DNA of 37,887 bases from positions 1 to 37,887 of the forward strand of contig CANRMA010000022.1 of assembly GCA_947631625.1 (NCBI GenBank), read 5' to 3'. The notes under the pieces were generated by a model. That model was not told the DNA's origin and did no database searches. It was given only the letters and a program-made list of their open reading frames with translations. A program made the position numbers and the translations under genes. Origin of the DNA: an uncultured Lachnospiraceae bacterium. GTDB lineage: Bacteria; Bacillota; Clostridia; Lachnospirales; Lachnospiraceae. Below are positions 6,315-15,583 of this stretch, one piece after another. How positions within the stretch are numbered: position 1 is the first letter of the stretch; every line of letters starts with the position of its first letter.

Positions 6315-9233
6315 CTATTCTCCTTCTGCCCTATACTTGTTATAAGTGTTCACCACGAAACCCTTGATGTCATCTGTGAGTTTTGTGATTTTCAACAACC
6401 CAAAATGATATGCCATGAGCCTTCGTCTAATTGCTTCGTCTGATATTCCGCCGTTAAAGCTATAATCCGTAAAAATATCGATAACAATACTGGCATCAAT
6501 CCCATTATCATAAGAAAAAACTTCAATTTCCGCCTGGAGTTGTTCTTTTTCAAATTCCTCAAATACCTGTTGTATATCAGCATCCTCTGCTAAATTATAA
6601 AACCTTGTCTCAATGAAAGCCTTCATAATGTCCTTCTTTGCCCGCAAAGATATATTATCAGACCGTTCAATCTCTCTTAGAATCAAATCAATATTTGCCT
6701 GTAACTGCTCTGCTGAAAGATTGCTAGCATCATGTACTTTTTTTAACAGATTAAGAATATATACAACATTTATACGATCTGTTCTGACCAATTCAACATC
6801 AAAATCCACATCTACTGGAACTGGCACTCTTGGATTTGGATTACTCGCTTGATCTTTATAATACAAATACCAACTCTTATATCCCTCATATTCATCCTCA
6901 TCCATTACAACCGCTAAATCTGCCCAATTAAACTTACTAAAGGTTTTAAGCGTAGCAAGCGTTCCCACCATAGTTCTAAAAGCAATAATGAACATACGAA
7001 TTCCATCCTCGTTTTGGAGCTGCCCTGCATCATCTACCATAGGAACAACTTTACGAAGGATTGGCGCCTGATTTACCCACTTCTGAATATAATACTCGTA
7101 ATTCTCTAATAAATATTCATTGGGATCACCATCTCCAGAAAACAATCTGAGTGCATCATCCTGCCACTTTTTAATATTTCTATATGTAACAATCTGTCCA
7201 AATTGCTTGGTAACCTTATCTACTCTGTTTGTTCGACTATATGCTTGTACCAAAGTATGCCAAATAAGATTCTTGTCCAAATAAAGCGTATTTAAAGGCT
7301 TCGCATCAAATCCAGTAAGCATCATATTAACTACCAGCAAAATATCCACTTGTGGTAAGCTCTTTTGCTTTAATCTTTGCGTTATATCTTTTCTATAAGC
7401 GTCAAATTTATCTAAATCATAGGCCGTACCAAACATTCTGTTGTAATCATCCATACACCTGCTCAGCAGTTCTGCTGAATGCTCATCTCCACGTTCATCT
7501 ATATCCTCATTTACTCCAAAGCTGAAGATTGCTGCCACCTTATATCGCTTACCCTCTTCTCTTTGCTCATTAAGTTCTTTGAATATATCATAGTACTGCC
7601 CTAGTGTCTTAATGCTATCTACTGCAAATAAAGCAGTATAAATATCTTTGCCTTGAGGATGAATATGTTGCTCATGGTGTTCGAATATATCTATGGCAAT
7701 TTTTCTAATTCTCTCTTCATCATGGTACAGATCGTCTATATCAATATTGTGTCTTTTGCAATACTCTGGATCGTCCAATTGTTCCGGATCAATGCCATTC
7801 ATTGCAACATGATGAGCAAATATAGTTCTCTGATACTCAACGGAGAATCTTAGTACATTTCCATCTGCAATAGCATCTTTAATCATATATTTATGCAAAC
7901 AGGCATCCATCTGCTTGCCAGCACTGAACAAATCCGCCGTTGTCCTTTTTGTGCCTCCTTTATTTTCTTCAAAAATAGGCGTTCCAGTAAAACCAATATA
8001 ATTAGCATGATTGAAATGCTTTTCAATATCTCCATGCATCTTTCCAAACTGGCTTCTATGGCACTCATCAATGATAAACACAATCTTTTTATCTTGGTAT
8101 TGCTCCATGAGTTTTTGATATCGGACACTCTTTACTGCATTTGCCATTTTCTGAATAGTAGTTACTATCAGCTTTCTATCAGTCTCCTGCAATTGCTTTA
8201 CGAGTACATATGTGCTATCTGAATTGTCAACACAATCCTTCTCAAAACTGTTATACTCATCTATAGCTTAGTCATCCAAATCTTTTCTGTCAATCAGAAA
8301 TACCACCTTATCAATCCTTGATTCTTCCCTTAAAAGTTGAGCTAACTTGAATGAGGTAAGTGTTTTCCCAGAACCGGTACATGCAAAAACATAGCCATTA
8401 TGATTTGCTTCAAGCACCCTCTTTTTTGCAGCTTTAACAGCATATATTTGATATGGGCGCATTACCATGAGTATCGGCTCAGTTGACTTAATAACCATAA
8501 ACTTATCAATCATTTCCGTAATTGCAGTTTTTCTAAAAAACTCTGCTGTAAACTCATCCAATGTATTGATGCGCTTATTATTCTCGTCAGTCCAGAAAAA
8601 CACAAGACTCTTTAATATAGGATTATACTGTCCATTCTCCATTTCATTTTCATTACAGAAATATTTCGTCTGCACGGAATTGGACACAACGAAAAGCTGC
8701 AAATAACGGAACAACCCCTTGAAAGAAAACTTTCTGTAGCGGTTTATCTGATTGATTGCCTCATTTATCTCAACGCCCGGTCTTTTCAATTCTATTTGTA
8801 CAAGTGGAAGTCCATTTATAAGTACCGTAACATCATACCGATTTCTATATACTACATCATCTTTATGGTCTTTATCCATAGTAACCTGGTGAGATACCTG
8901 ATAAATATTCCTATCTGTATCAAAACTAAAGAACTCCAAATATACAGTTTTCCCATTATCCAAATTCAAAATATACTTATCACGCAAGGTCTTAGAAGAC
9001 TCGTATACGCTCTTATTGTCAATTTGAATCAGTACACGATTAAACTCTGCATCCGAGAAATTAGCAATTCCTTTTGCTTCAACTAATTTGTCTGCATTAT
9101 ACGCTGCTAATGTAACTCTGAAATTAGATATAACATCTTCATAATTTTTTAATTCTATATACTCATATCCAATGCTTTCAAGTCTTTCGATGAACTTAAT
9201 CTCAACATCATACTCTGATTGTACCTTTGCCAT
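6315..9233 (-). pseudogene. hsdR: Type I restriction endonuclease subunit HsdR, interrupted by one in-frame stop
   Basis: Read through, this is a 972-codon HsdR. The N-terminal nuclease has Asp134, then QIELKRPG with Glu148 and Lys150 (PD-(D/E)XK). The translocase has Walker A ACTGSGKT (Lys290) and a DECH box (389-392), followed by TGTPIF and further SF2 motifs such as QAYSRTNR. Codon 322 (8268-8270) is TAA within the conserved stretch IDRKDLDD*AIDEYN. Relatives such as EcoR124I have DRKDLDYQT here, so a single CAA-to-TAA change explains it. The frame is unchanged on either side and nothing else looks eroded. The 321-aa fragment keeps the nuclease and Walker A; the rest lacks a good ribosome site. 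Restriction is probably inactive unless the stop is read through or is a sequence error. Confidence 0.93.
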
Positions 9234-9281
9234 CTACTCTGCCTCCCTATCTTCTGCAACACAGTCAAAAGGATCTTCAAA

Positions 9282-12200
9282 TTAAATATTTCTAATTATT
9301 TCAATACATAACTCTGCCCTAGAAATACATTTTATATTTTGTTTATATATATCATTACTGATAAGTGGTTTACTTACAATAAAAACACCCTTGACATTCC
9401 ATTCTCTATCATCCAAATTATATTGAATTCTTACATCTTGAATATGCTTTTTTAACCATTCTACTCTTAGTTTATGTTTTGTAGCAAAACTTTTTGTTTT
9501 ATCCTTATCCACAAACATCTTAAGATATTCTTGTTGAATTTCATATGGATTTCGAGAAAAATGAAAATCTTTTACTTCTGCTGCTATTATTTTATTAGTC
9601 GCTTTATCAATAATAAGAAGATCAATATCTCCTAATGTATTACCTTGTAAATTAACTATTTTCTGACCATTGATTTCTTTGACATTTGGAACAATCATAA
9701 ATTCTTTCATATCTTGAATAATTGCAAATATTAGTTCATTAAACGCTGCTCCTCTATTCTTGCTTATCTTTCCAATTAGTTCTTTCATCTCCCTACTCTC
9801 AGCTGTAAATTTTCCTGAGTAAATTAAATCTGTCACATATTCAAGCATATGGTATAACTGCCGATTTCCCCAAATAAGACTATTATCACGTTGCAATACA
9901 GGTCTTCTATTAAATGAATATCTTCTATTAAATCTCCATGGATAAGCTTCCCAAGCATTATATTTTGAAGGTAATTTTAAATAATCAGTTCTAGGTCTAT
10001 AGGTAATATCATTCAATACTCTTTTTATAACATCTTCACATAGTGTATCATTAAGCTCTATTAATTTTGAAGCAATACAAGATTCTTCAACACAAATAAT
10101 TTCTTCTTTATTTAATTCAACCATAGTGGCAATCACTTTAACAAAATCAGAATAATTATAGCCAAATTCATGAAAATATGCTATCTCTAATTCATCTGCA
10201 TAGTCTTTAGTATTGACATTATAATGTTTTCTTGTTACATATGATGAGTTAAATTTTAATTGTCCTCTTCTAAAATTATCACTATATTGATACATATCAA
10301 TAAATTCATCTTTTTTTAGACCTATTCGTTTTGAGTTAAGAAATTCTACCGGCGTACTTATTATATCATAATTCAACAGATCACCTTTATATGCCCAGTC
10401 GATTATCATGGAACATATAGCAATCAATTCCTCATACTGTCCAACCCCTAGCTTCTTTTTCCCAGTAGGAGGCTGAGCCGTAACATATTCAGCTAAAAAT
10501 TTTAGTGCTAGGGAGGTTCTATTCAAACTATTATATTCTTCCATATATAAATTTTCTTTTTCTGGATAACATGCAATGTCTGAATAATATGTTCTCTCAA
10601 ACAAAATCAAATTATATAAGGTTTCTTCAAGATCAAAATAAATAATTTCAATCATGTTATCTGCCGACAGTTCCGCTATTTTTATCTGTAGACGCTTATA
10701 TAACCAATCAACAATAGCATGTGAAACTTCATTTCTTTTTTCTTCCGGAACAATACCTATGCTCCAATCTCCACTTTGAAGAAGTTCTCTTCCCACCATT
10801 CCAGCCAAAAAGTCCTCATCTTCCTCATGCACTTTGCGTTTATTACCCATTTTTATTGGCTTTAAATAGGGTTTACTTTCATACTCATGTGAATAAAATT
10901 TCTTTTTTAATGGATTGCTAAAAATCATATCTAATACTAACTCATAATTATATGATTCATATGACAATTCGTTTAATAAATCAAATAAAAATCTACACAA
11001 TTCTTTTTCTTGTATATTAGTGGTTTGATTTAAATTACTAAATGCTTGCGGAGACCACTCGAGGAAAATATGATTATTGCTTATATTTACGCCCACACAT
11101 TCTGAATAGGGCACTACCGTAGTTCTTTCATAATAATACTCTTTAGGAATCCCTGATAAGGAAATATTAAAAACATATACATAATATGGCAAATTAAATT
11201 GTTTAATGATTTGTTTGCATTCTGCTATCCAATATGAAATGGAATCTATTAAAGAAAAATAGATGTTTATCGCTTCAAAGTTTTGAATTTCTGCTGTGGT
11301 AATCCATACCTTTACATTATCAAAGAACACACAATAAGCAAATTGCTTTCTAGGGAACAAATCATCTTCAACATATATATTCCTTAATTTATCTGTATAT
11401 ACAACTTCGGTTTTTTCACCATCAATATAGGAATCTATTAAAGTTCTGTTTTCATCTTCCAATGCTTCGGTAATATATTCAATAGAATCACCTGGAGCTA
11501 TATATAGATTCACTTCATCCATACTTACATCATCTGACATATAAAAAGTATAATTATTACTTGTATAAATGCATACCGAATTTAATTCAGAAAAGACATC
11601 TGACATCATTGTATTCAACTGATTTTTAGCTCTAATGTATCTTGGAAGAAAATTTGTAGTGTTACGTTCCTTAATACTAATACAATGCAATTCAAAGGTA
11701 TTTAACCGAATTGGCCTAAACATAAATGACATAAGATTCCCGTCAACCCCAAAACTACGTCCAAACCCATTCATAATAATCAAAACACACCATTCTTCTT
11801 TTGGTATATCTAACTGTTTTATCTTTTCATCAAAGTATTTTATTCTTTCATGATATATATCATTATGACGTTCATCAGGATATTGGGTATGTAAGCCATT
11901 CTCAGGATACTGTTCTCCATCATCACACATCAAGAATACTATCATTAGCTGATTATTATATACCGTTGCAATTATTTCTTTATAATAATCTAGCGAAATA
12001 CATTCTAATCCTAAAGCTCTGTTGTCAATTTTTTTATGACCAAGCTTATCTAATATTTTTATAGATTTTAACCATAAATACTCATTATACCTATTTAGAA
12101 TCGCCTTTTTCAGATTATATTCATCTGCCCATTCTATTGCCTTATAAAATGCAAAACTTGGTAAAAGCGCTATGTTAAGAATAATTATTGTATTATTTCT

Positions 12201-12923
12201 AGTATTTACAAGAAATGGTTTTTTATAAAATGGTCTGTTATCTATATCGCCAATTTCCTCTTTTCCAAATTCAATAGCAATATTTTCTATATCAATATAT
12301 TTTTCAATATATCCTTTGACTTTATCTAATGGATATACTATCTTTTCAGCATACTTACTCACAATATCACTTGATGGCAAAATTACTTTCTGTTGTTCAT
12401 CATATTTTATATCCTCCAACCTAAAATCAAGACTTTTTACTATTTCTTCTGATATTCCCAAGATTAGTGAAAATAACCTGTACACTTTTTTTAAATACTT
12501 TTCATCAAAATTATTTTGATACTGAAATAATATTTTTATAAGAGCCTGTAAATTATATGCAGGGGTCGAATCTATTCCATTGAAAACCCTATAGTTTTTG
12601 TCCATCATTACATTTTGAAAAAATACATTCTCACAAGGGTCTATAGATAGACTTAAATTTGTTGAGTTCAATTCATTTATTATGGATTTAAATTTCCCAG
12701 CACTCATCTTATTAGTCGACGTATAATTAATTTCTTCTTTCGTAAGTACACACTGAATTAATGTATCAAGTAGAACCGACTTATTTTGATTTTGAGGCAA
12801 TAAATTTAGTCCTGATATTTTTGCAAGGAAATCAAAAATATCATAATTTGATATTTCATCAACAAGTTCCAATATATCATCTTTCGTTTGGTCATTTTCA
12901 AACATATTTTCCATAAAATCCAT
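9282..12923 (-). CDS. Giant 1213-aa protein with C-terminal PD-(D/E)XK nuclease motif, first gene of the RM cassette
   Basis: I do not recognise this protein over most of its length. The C-terminus carries GDIDLLII, then AAEVKDF: Asp1101, Glu1116 and Lys1118 give a D-x14-E-x-K signature of PD-(D/E)XK nucleases, with the GDIDLL and EVKD wording seen in Mrr/NERD-like restriction domains. A hydrophilic segment, KMGNKRKVHEEDEDF, lies past the middle and may be a linker between two large halves. No Walker motif, zinc site, signal peptide or membrane segment is evident. It is AT-rich like hsdRMS and ends 48 bases before hsdR on the same strand. The ATG follows AGGAG at 10 bases. A defence nuclease or sensor-effector linked to the type I system is the inference. 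Confidence 0.8.
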   Translation of the reverse strand: MDFMENMFENDQTKDDILELVDEISNYDIFDFLAKISGLNLLPQNQNKSVLLDTLIQCVLTKEEINYTSTNKMSAGKFKSIINELNSTNLSLSIDPCENVFFQNVMMDKNYRVFNGIDSTPAYNLQALIKILFQYQNNFDEKYLKKVYRLFSLILGISEEIVKSLDFRLEDIKYDEQQKVILPSSDIVSKYAEKIVYPLDKVKGYIEKYIDIENIAIEFGKEEIGDIDNRPFYKKPFLVNTRNNTIIILNIALLPSFAFYKAIEWADEYNLKKAILNRYNEYLWLKSIKILDKLGHKKIDNRALGLECISLDYYKEIIATVYNNQLMIVFLMCDDGEQYPENGLHTQYPDERHNDIYHERIKYFDEKIKQLDIPKEEWCVLIIMNGFGRSFGVDGNLMSFMFRPIRLNTFELHCISIKERNTTNFLPRYIRAKNQLNTMMSDVFSELNSVCIYTSNNYTFYMSDDVSMDEVNLYIAPGDSIEYITEALEDENRTLIDSYIDGEKTEVVYTDKLRNIYVEDDLFPRKQFAYCVFFDNVKVWITTAEIQNFEAINIYFSLIDSISYWIAECKQIIKQFNLPYYVYVFNISLSGIPKEYYYERTTVVPYSECVGVNISNNHIFLEWSPQAFSNLNQTTNIQEKELCRFLFDLLNELSYESYNYELVLDMIFSNPLKKKFYSHEYESKPYLKPIKMGNKRKVHEEDEDFLAGMVGRELLQSGDWSIGIVPEEKRNEVSHAIVDWLYKRLQIKIAELSADNMIEIIYFDLEETLYNLILFERTYYSDIACYPEKENLYMEEYNSLNRTSLALKFLAEYVTAQPPTGKKKLGVGQYEELIAICSMIIDWAYKGDLLNYDIISTPVEFLNSKRIGLKKDEFIDMYQYSDNFRRGQLKFNSSYVTRKHYNVNTKDYADELEIAYFHEFGYNYSDFVKVIATMVELNKEEIICVEESCIASKLIELNDTLCEDVIKRVLNDITYRPRTDYLKLPSKYNAWEAYPWRFNRRYSFNRRPVLQRDNSLIWGNRQLYHMLEYVTDLIYSGKFTAESREMKELIGKISKNRGAAFNELIFAIIQDMKEFMIVPNVKEINGQKIVNLQGNTLGDIDLLIIDKATNKIIAAEVKDFHFSRNPYEIQQEYLKMFVDKDKTKSFATKHKLRVEWLKKHIQDVRIQYNLDDREWNVKGVFIVSKPLISNDIYKQNIKCISRAELCIEIIRNI

Positions 12924-12960
12924 TTTATATTTGCTCCTAAAGAATGTTCAATTAATGTCA

Positions 12961-12985
12961 ATTAACGTGGTTAATTACAATTATA
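12961..12985 (-). promoter_or_regulatory. Probable -10 box and operator-like palindrome of the defence cassette
   Basis: On the leftward strand a TATAAT (+ positions 12980-12985) is followed at once by the palindrome ATTAAC-GTG-GTTAAT (12961-12975), which would cover the transcription start 38-50 bases before the giant gene. No good -35 is seen at 17 bases, so an activator or weak basal promoter is possible. An operator role is inferred from overlap with the start site. The candidate regulator is the XRE protein at the far end of the cassette. Confidence 0.35.
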
Positions 12986-13044
12986 TTGTTATGTAAGAGG
13001 ACAAATTGCCTCTTTAGCAATTGTGAAATACATTAATGCACTTT

Positions 13045-14754
13045 CTATATCATCCTATGGAATTTTAATGCCTCAATAATAGCTTCTTCCTTTTCCTCCG
13101 GACACTTGGGCACTTTCACGCCTTCTGCCTTCGCCTTATTATAATTCTCCCTCTCAATAATCCCGCATTTTCTCTTAACCTGCGCAATATACAGATTACT
13201 GACCTTCAACCCAAACTTCTCCAGCACATACGCCTTGATTTCCTCATAACTGGCTTTCTTCTCAGCGGCGGTCAAATCCATCTCATCCAGGTTTAGTTCC
13301 ACCTCAATATGATGCTCGACATTGAGTTTGGACAATAAGCAGACAGCCTCCACATTCCCCGTCCAAGGAAACTGGTCCACCGCCACTGCGCGCCTGACCT
13401 CATACCCGTGCGCCAAAAATACTTCCAGGTCCCTTGCGAGACTGGTCGGTTTGCAGGAAATATACAGAATATACTCCACCCCATAACGTATTATCTTATC
13501 AAGCGCCTTGGGGTGCACCCCGTCGCGCGGCGGATCGAGGATGATTATATCCGGTTTTTCTTCTATCTCATCAATTACTTTTAATACATCTCCCGCAATA
13601 AATTCGCAGTTATGTAAACCATTTAATTCTGCATTTCGCCTTGCAGCCTCCACAGCCTCTTCCACGATTTCAACGCCTATTACTTTCTTTGCAACAGGCG
13701 CCATAAGCTGTGCTATCGTTCCGGTTCCGCTGTATAGATCAAAGACGACTTTACCCTTATTGTCGCTTTGATTTTGCGACGTTTTTATGTATTTTGAAAT
13801 ATAATCTCTTGCAGTCTGATACAAAACCTCCGCGCCCGCCGAATTGGTCTGGAAAAAGGAAAACTGAGATATCTTAAACTTAAGTCCCAACAATTCCTCA
13901 TAAAAGTGGTCCTGACCATATAAAATATCGGTCTCATCGCTTTTTACCACATCCGCAAGCGAGTCATTTTTCGTATGCAAAATCCCCGTGATCTTTCCGT
14001 CCAGTTCAAGATTTAAAAGAGCCTGCTTAAAACCGTCAAGGATAACGGTCTCTGTCACAGCTCCCGCTCCCTTAAACTGCGTTGTTGTCACAAGCGCGAT
14101 CAGAATTTCTCCCGTCTTTGCCGCTTTTCTTACCAGAAGGTGTCTGAGATAGCCTGTATGCCTAAGTCGGTGATAAAAGGTGACCTCCGCGTTGTTTTCC
14201 CTAAGCTGCGCAAAATACTCCCTCACGCGCCTTATGATCTTACGGTAGTCTTCATCTACGATCCGGCAGTCCTTAACGTAAACCACATCATAAAAACTTC
14301 CTCTTTTATGCATTCCAAGAGACAGCGGCCCGTCCTTTATCTCGTCGCCAAAGGAAAACTCCATCTTATTACGATAGCCAAAACATAGCGGGCTTGCTTT
14401 TATCCCCTCGAAGATATTTTCTTCCTGTCCTTTCAATACGGAATTAAGTATTTTTTTTATCTGTTTTTCCTTAATCTTTAATTGTTCTTCATATGGAAAA
14501 GTAAGATAAAGGCAGCCTCCGCAGGAGCCAAAATGGGGACACGGGCTCTCTATTTCCAACGCAGACGGTTCCAGGACTTCCAACAGTCTCCCTTCCGCTT
14601 TTCCTTTTCTGACTTTATTTATTGAACATCTTATTTTCTGACCTGTCAGCGCATTTTTTACTATACAGACGTCACCGTCGGCAGTCTCCACCAATCCTTT
14701 GTTTGGGAAATCCACGCGCCTGACTATACCCTCAACAACCTGACCTTTTTTCAT
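13045..14754 (-). CDS. rlmD: 23S rRNA (uracil-5-)-methyltransferase, RlmD/RumA family
   Basis: A 569-aa TrmA/RumA-family enzyme that transfers methyl from SAM to C5 of a uridine in 23S rRNA. An N-terminal TRAM domain (about 1-60) is followed by the iron-sulfur motif C72-x5-C78-x2-C81 (CPHFGSCGGC), with a likely fourth Cys in SPLCFGYRNK. The SAM site is DLYSGTGTIAQLM, and the catalytic region is LDPPRDGVHPKAL, then YISCKPTSLARDL, whose Cys is the nucleophile. About 100 extra C-terminal residues, rich in Lys and Glu, are common in clostridial homologues. The ATG at 14754 has an AGGAAA site; upstream starts would lie inside or next to a terminator. Whether it methylates U1939, U747 or both cannot be told. 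The leader suggests attenuation. Confidence 0.92.
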   Translation of the reverse strand: MKKGQVVEGIVRRVDFPNKGLVETADGDVCIVKNALTGQKIRCSINKVRKGKAEGRLLEVLEPSALEIESPCPHFGSCGGCLYLTFPYEEQLKIKEKQIKKILNSVLKGQEENIFEGIKASPLCFGYRNKMEFSFGDEIKDGPLSLGMHKRGSFYDVVYVKDCRIVDEDYRKIIRRVREYFAQLRENNAEVTFYHRLRHTGYLRHLLVRKAAKTGEILIALVTTTQFKGAGAVTETVILDGFKQALLNLELDGKITGILHTKNDSLADVVKSDETDILYGQDHFYEELLGLKFKISQFSFFQTNSAGAEVLYQTARDYISKYIKTSQNQSDNKGKVVFDLYSGTGTIAQLMAPVAKKVIGVEIVEEAVEAARRNAELNGLHNCEFIAGDVLKVIDEIEEKPDIIILDPPRDGVHPKALDKIIRYGVEYILYISCKPTSLARDLEVFLAHGYEVRRAVAVDQFPWTGNVEAVCLLSKLNVEHHIEVELNLDEMDLTAAEKKASYEEIKAYVLEKFGLKVSNLYIAQVKRKCGIIERENYNKAKAEGVKVPKCPEEKEEAIIEALKFHRMI

Positions 14755-14794
14755 AAATTTATTTCCTGACTTTCCTTCCATACCCGTTATCGTT

Positions 14795-14830
14795 AAAAAA
14801 GCGGGATGTACCTCCACCGCACATCCCGCT
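14795..14830 (-). terminator. Strong intrinsic terminator in the rlmD leader
   Basis: On the leftward strand AGCGGGATGT and ACATCCCGCT form a perfect 10-bp GC-rich stem with an 11-base loop, followed by TTTTTT. It ends about 40 bases before the rlmD start, so it acts either as the end of an upstream transcript or as the terminator half of an attenuator controlling rlmD. Confidence 0.85.
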
Positions 14831-14861
14831 ACGTATCATATCATCACCTAATATTTGCTAC

Positions 14862-14919
14862 GACAGCCCTTTATATCCGCCTTGGTTTTGCAGCCGATCA
14901 CCTGATATAAGCCGCTGCC
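14862..14919 (-). promoter_or_regulatory. Structured RNA element upstream of the rlmD terminator
   Basis: On the leftward strand GGCAGC pairs with GCTGTC (one G-U) and, three bases further in, TTATATC pairs with GATATAA, enclosing a 26-base apical region that can form a smaller GGT/ACC hairpin. The element is followed about 30 bases later by a strong terminator and then rlmD. The known 23S-methyl RNA motif of Firmicutes has the same plan: a hairpin, then a terminator hairpin, upstream of a 23S rRNA methyltransferase gene. Membership of that family is inferred from the layout, not from an alignment. Confidence 0.5.
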
Positions 14920-15024
14920 GCCCATCTAAATGCAAATATATTGCAGGCTATTCATACAAATAAAATATATCACATAGAACAAATCACGGACTATTCATAC
15001 GAATATATCCCGGCTCTCCCCAAA

Positions 15025-15327
15025 TCAGTCGTTACCGTCTTCCTCGTCATCTTCTTCGTCCTCGAATAAGTCGTCATCAAAGTCGTCGTCGAAATCATCA
15101 TCAAAATCGTCCAGATAATCCGGCTCCATATATCTGTAAACAGCATAAGCTATAGCCGCTACTGCCGCAATCGCGCCAATTATCGCAAATACCCATAAAA
15201 CGGTATTTTTCTTTTTCTCTTCTTCTTTCTTTTTACCAAGCAGTCCGTTCACTCCGGTACTGTCAAGCACTTCATCCAATTTATTTAAAACTTCGTCTTT
15301 CATATCCCTTATCTCAAATCTGCTCAT
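15025..15327 (-). CDS. Small membrane protein with very acidic C-terminal tail
   Basis: A 100-aa protein: an amphipathic N-terminal segment (about 1-40, ending LLGKKKEEEKKKN), one transmembrane helix at about 42-64 (VLWVFAIIGAIAAVAAIAYA), then an almost purely acidic tail from about 70 to the end with tandem DDFD units and an EDEEDDEEDGND end. The positive-inside rule puts the N-terminus in the cytoplasm and the acidic tail outside, though a tail facing a basic protein partner inside cannot be excluded. The ATG at 15327 has an AGAGGA site. The family is unknown; the repeated Asp/Phe tail may bind cations or a basic protein. It is probably a separate gene from pcrA (about 256-base gap). Confidence 0.75.
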   Translation of the reverse strand: MSRFEIRDMKDEVLNKLDEVLDSTGVNGLLGKKKEEEKKKNTVLWVFAIIGAIAAVAAIAYAVYRYMEPDYLDDFDDDFDDDFDDDLFEDEEDDEEDGND

Positions 15328-15530
15328 ACCCAAATCCTCTCTTTCCCATATTTAACCCACCGTTCAAAGCCTGACCGCTTAAACTGACCGGCGCTTTTTT
15401 CATTAATAAAAGTATTCCACTGATATATAATATACCACGGATTTATGTTTTTTACTACACATTTTTTAAATAATATGTTAATTTTTTACAAAAATGATGC
15501 CTGATATGGTTTTCGGTATGATTCTTTCTA

Positions 15531-15581
15531 AAATATCAGCCCTTATTAAATATGGTCCTTATTAAATATCAGCCCTTATTA
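15531..15581. repeat. 33-bp-spaced direct repeat after pcrA
   Basis: An 18-base sequence (AAATATCAGCCCTTATTA) occurs at 15531-15548 and again at 15564-15581, with a partial third copy (TCCTTATTAAATAT) between them. It lies directly after the pcrA stop codon. The remaining 15334-15530 between the two genes is AT-rich with no gene, and no clear terminator was seen. Confidence 0.7.
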
Positions 15582-15583
15582 TC

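Noticed and set aside
14755..14817. Longer rlmD start codons
   Set aside because: The first candidate lies inside the terminator hairpin and neither upstream start has a ribosome site.
14848..14925. 25-codon leftward ORF (MGGSGLYQVIGCKTKADIKG...)
   Set aside because: No ribosome site precedes it and its bases form the paired arms of the rlmD leader hairpin, so an RNA role is preferred; a leader peptide is not fully excluded.
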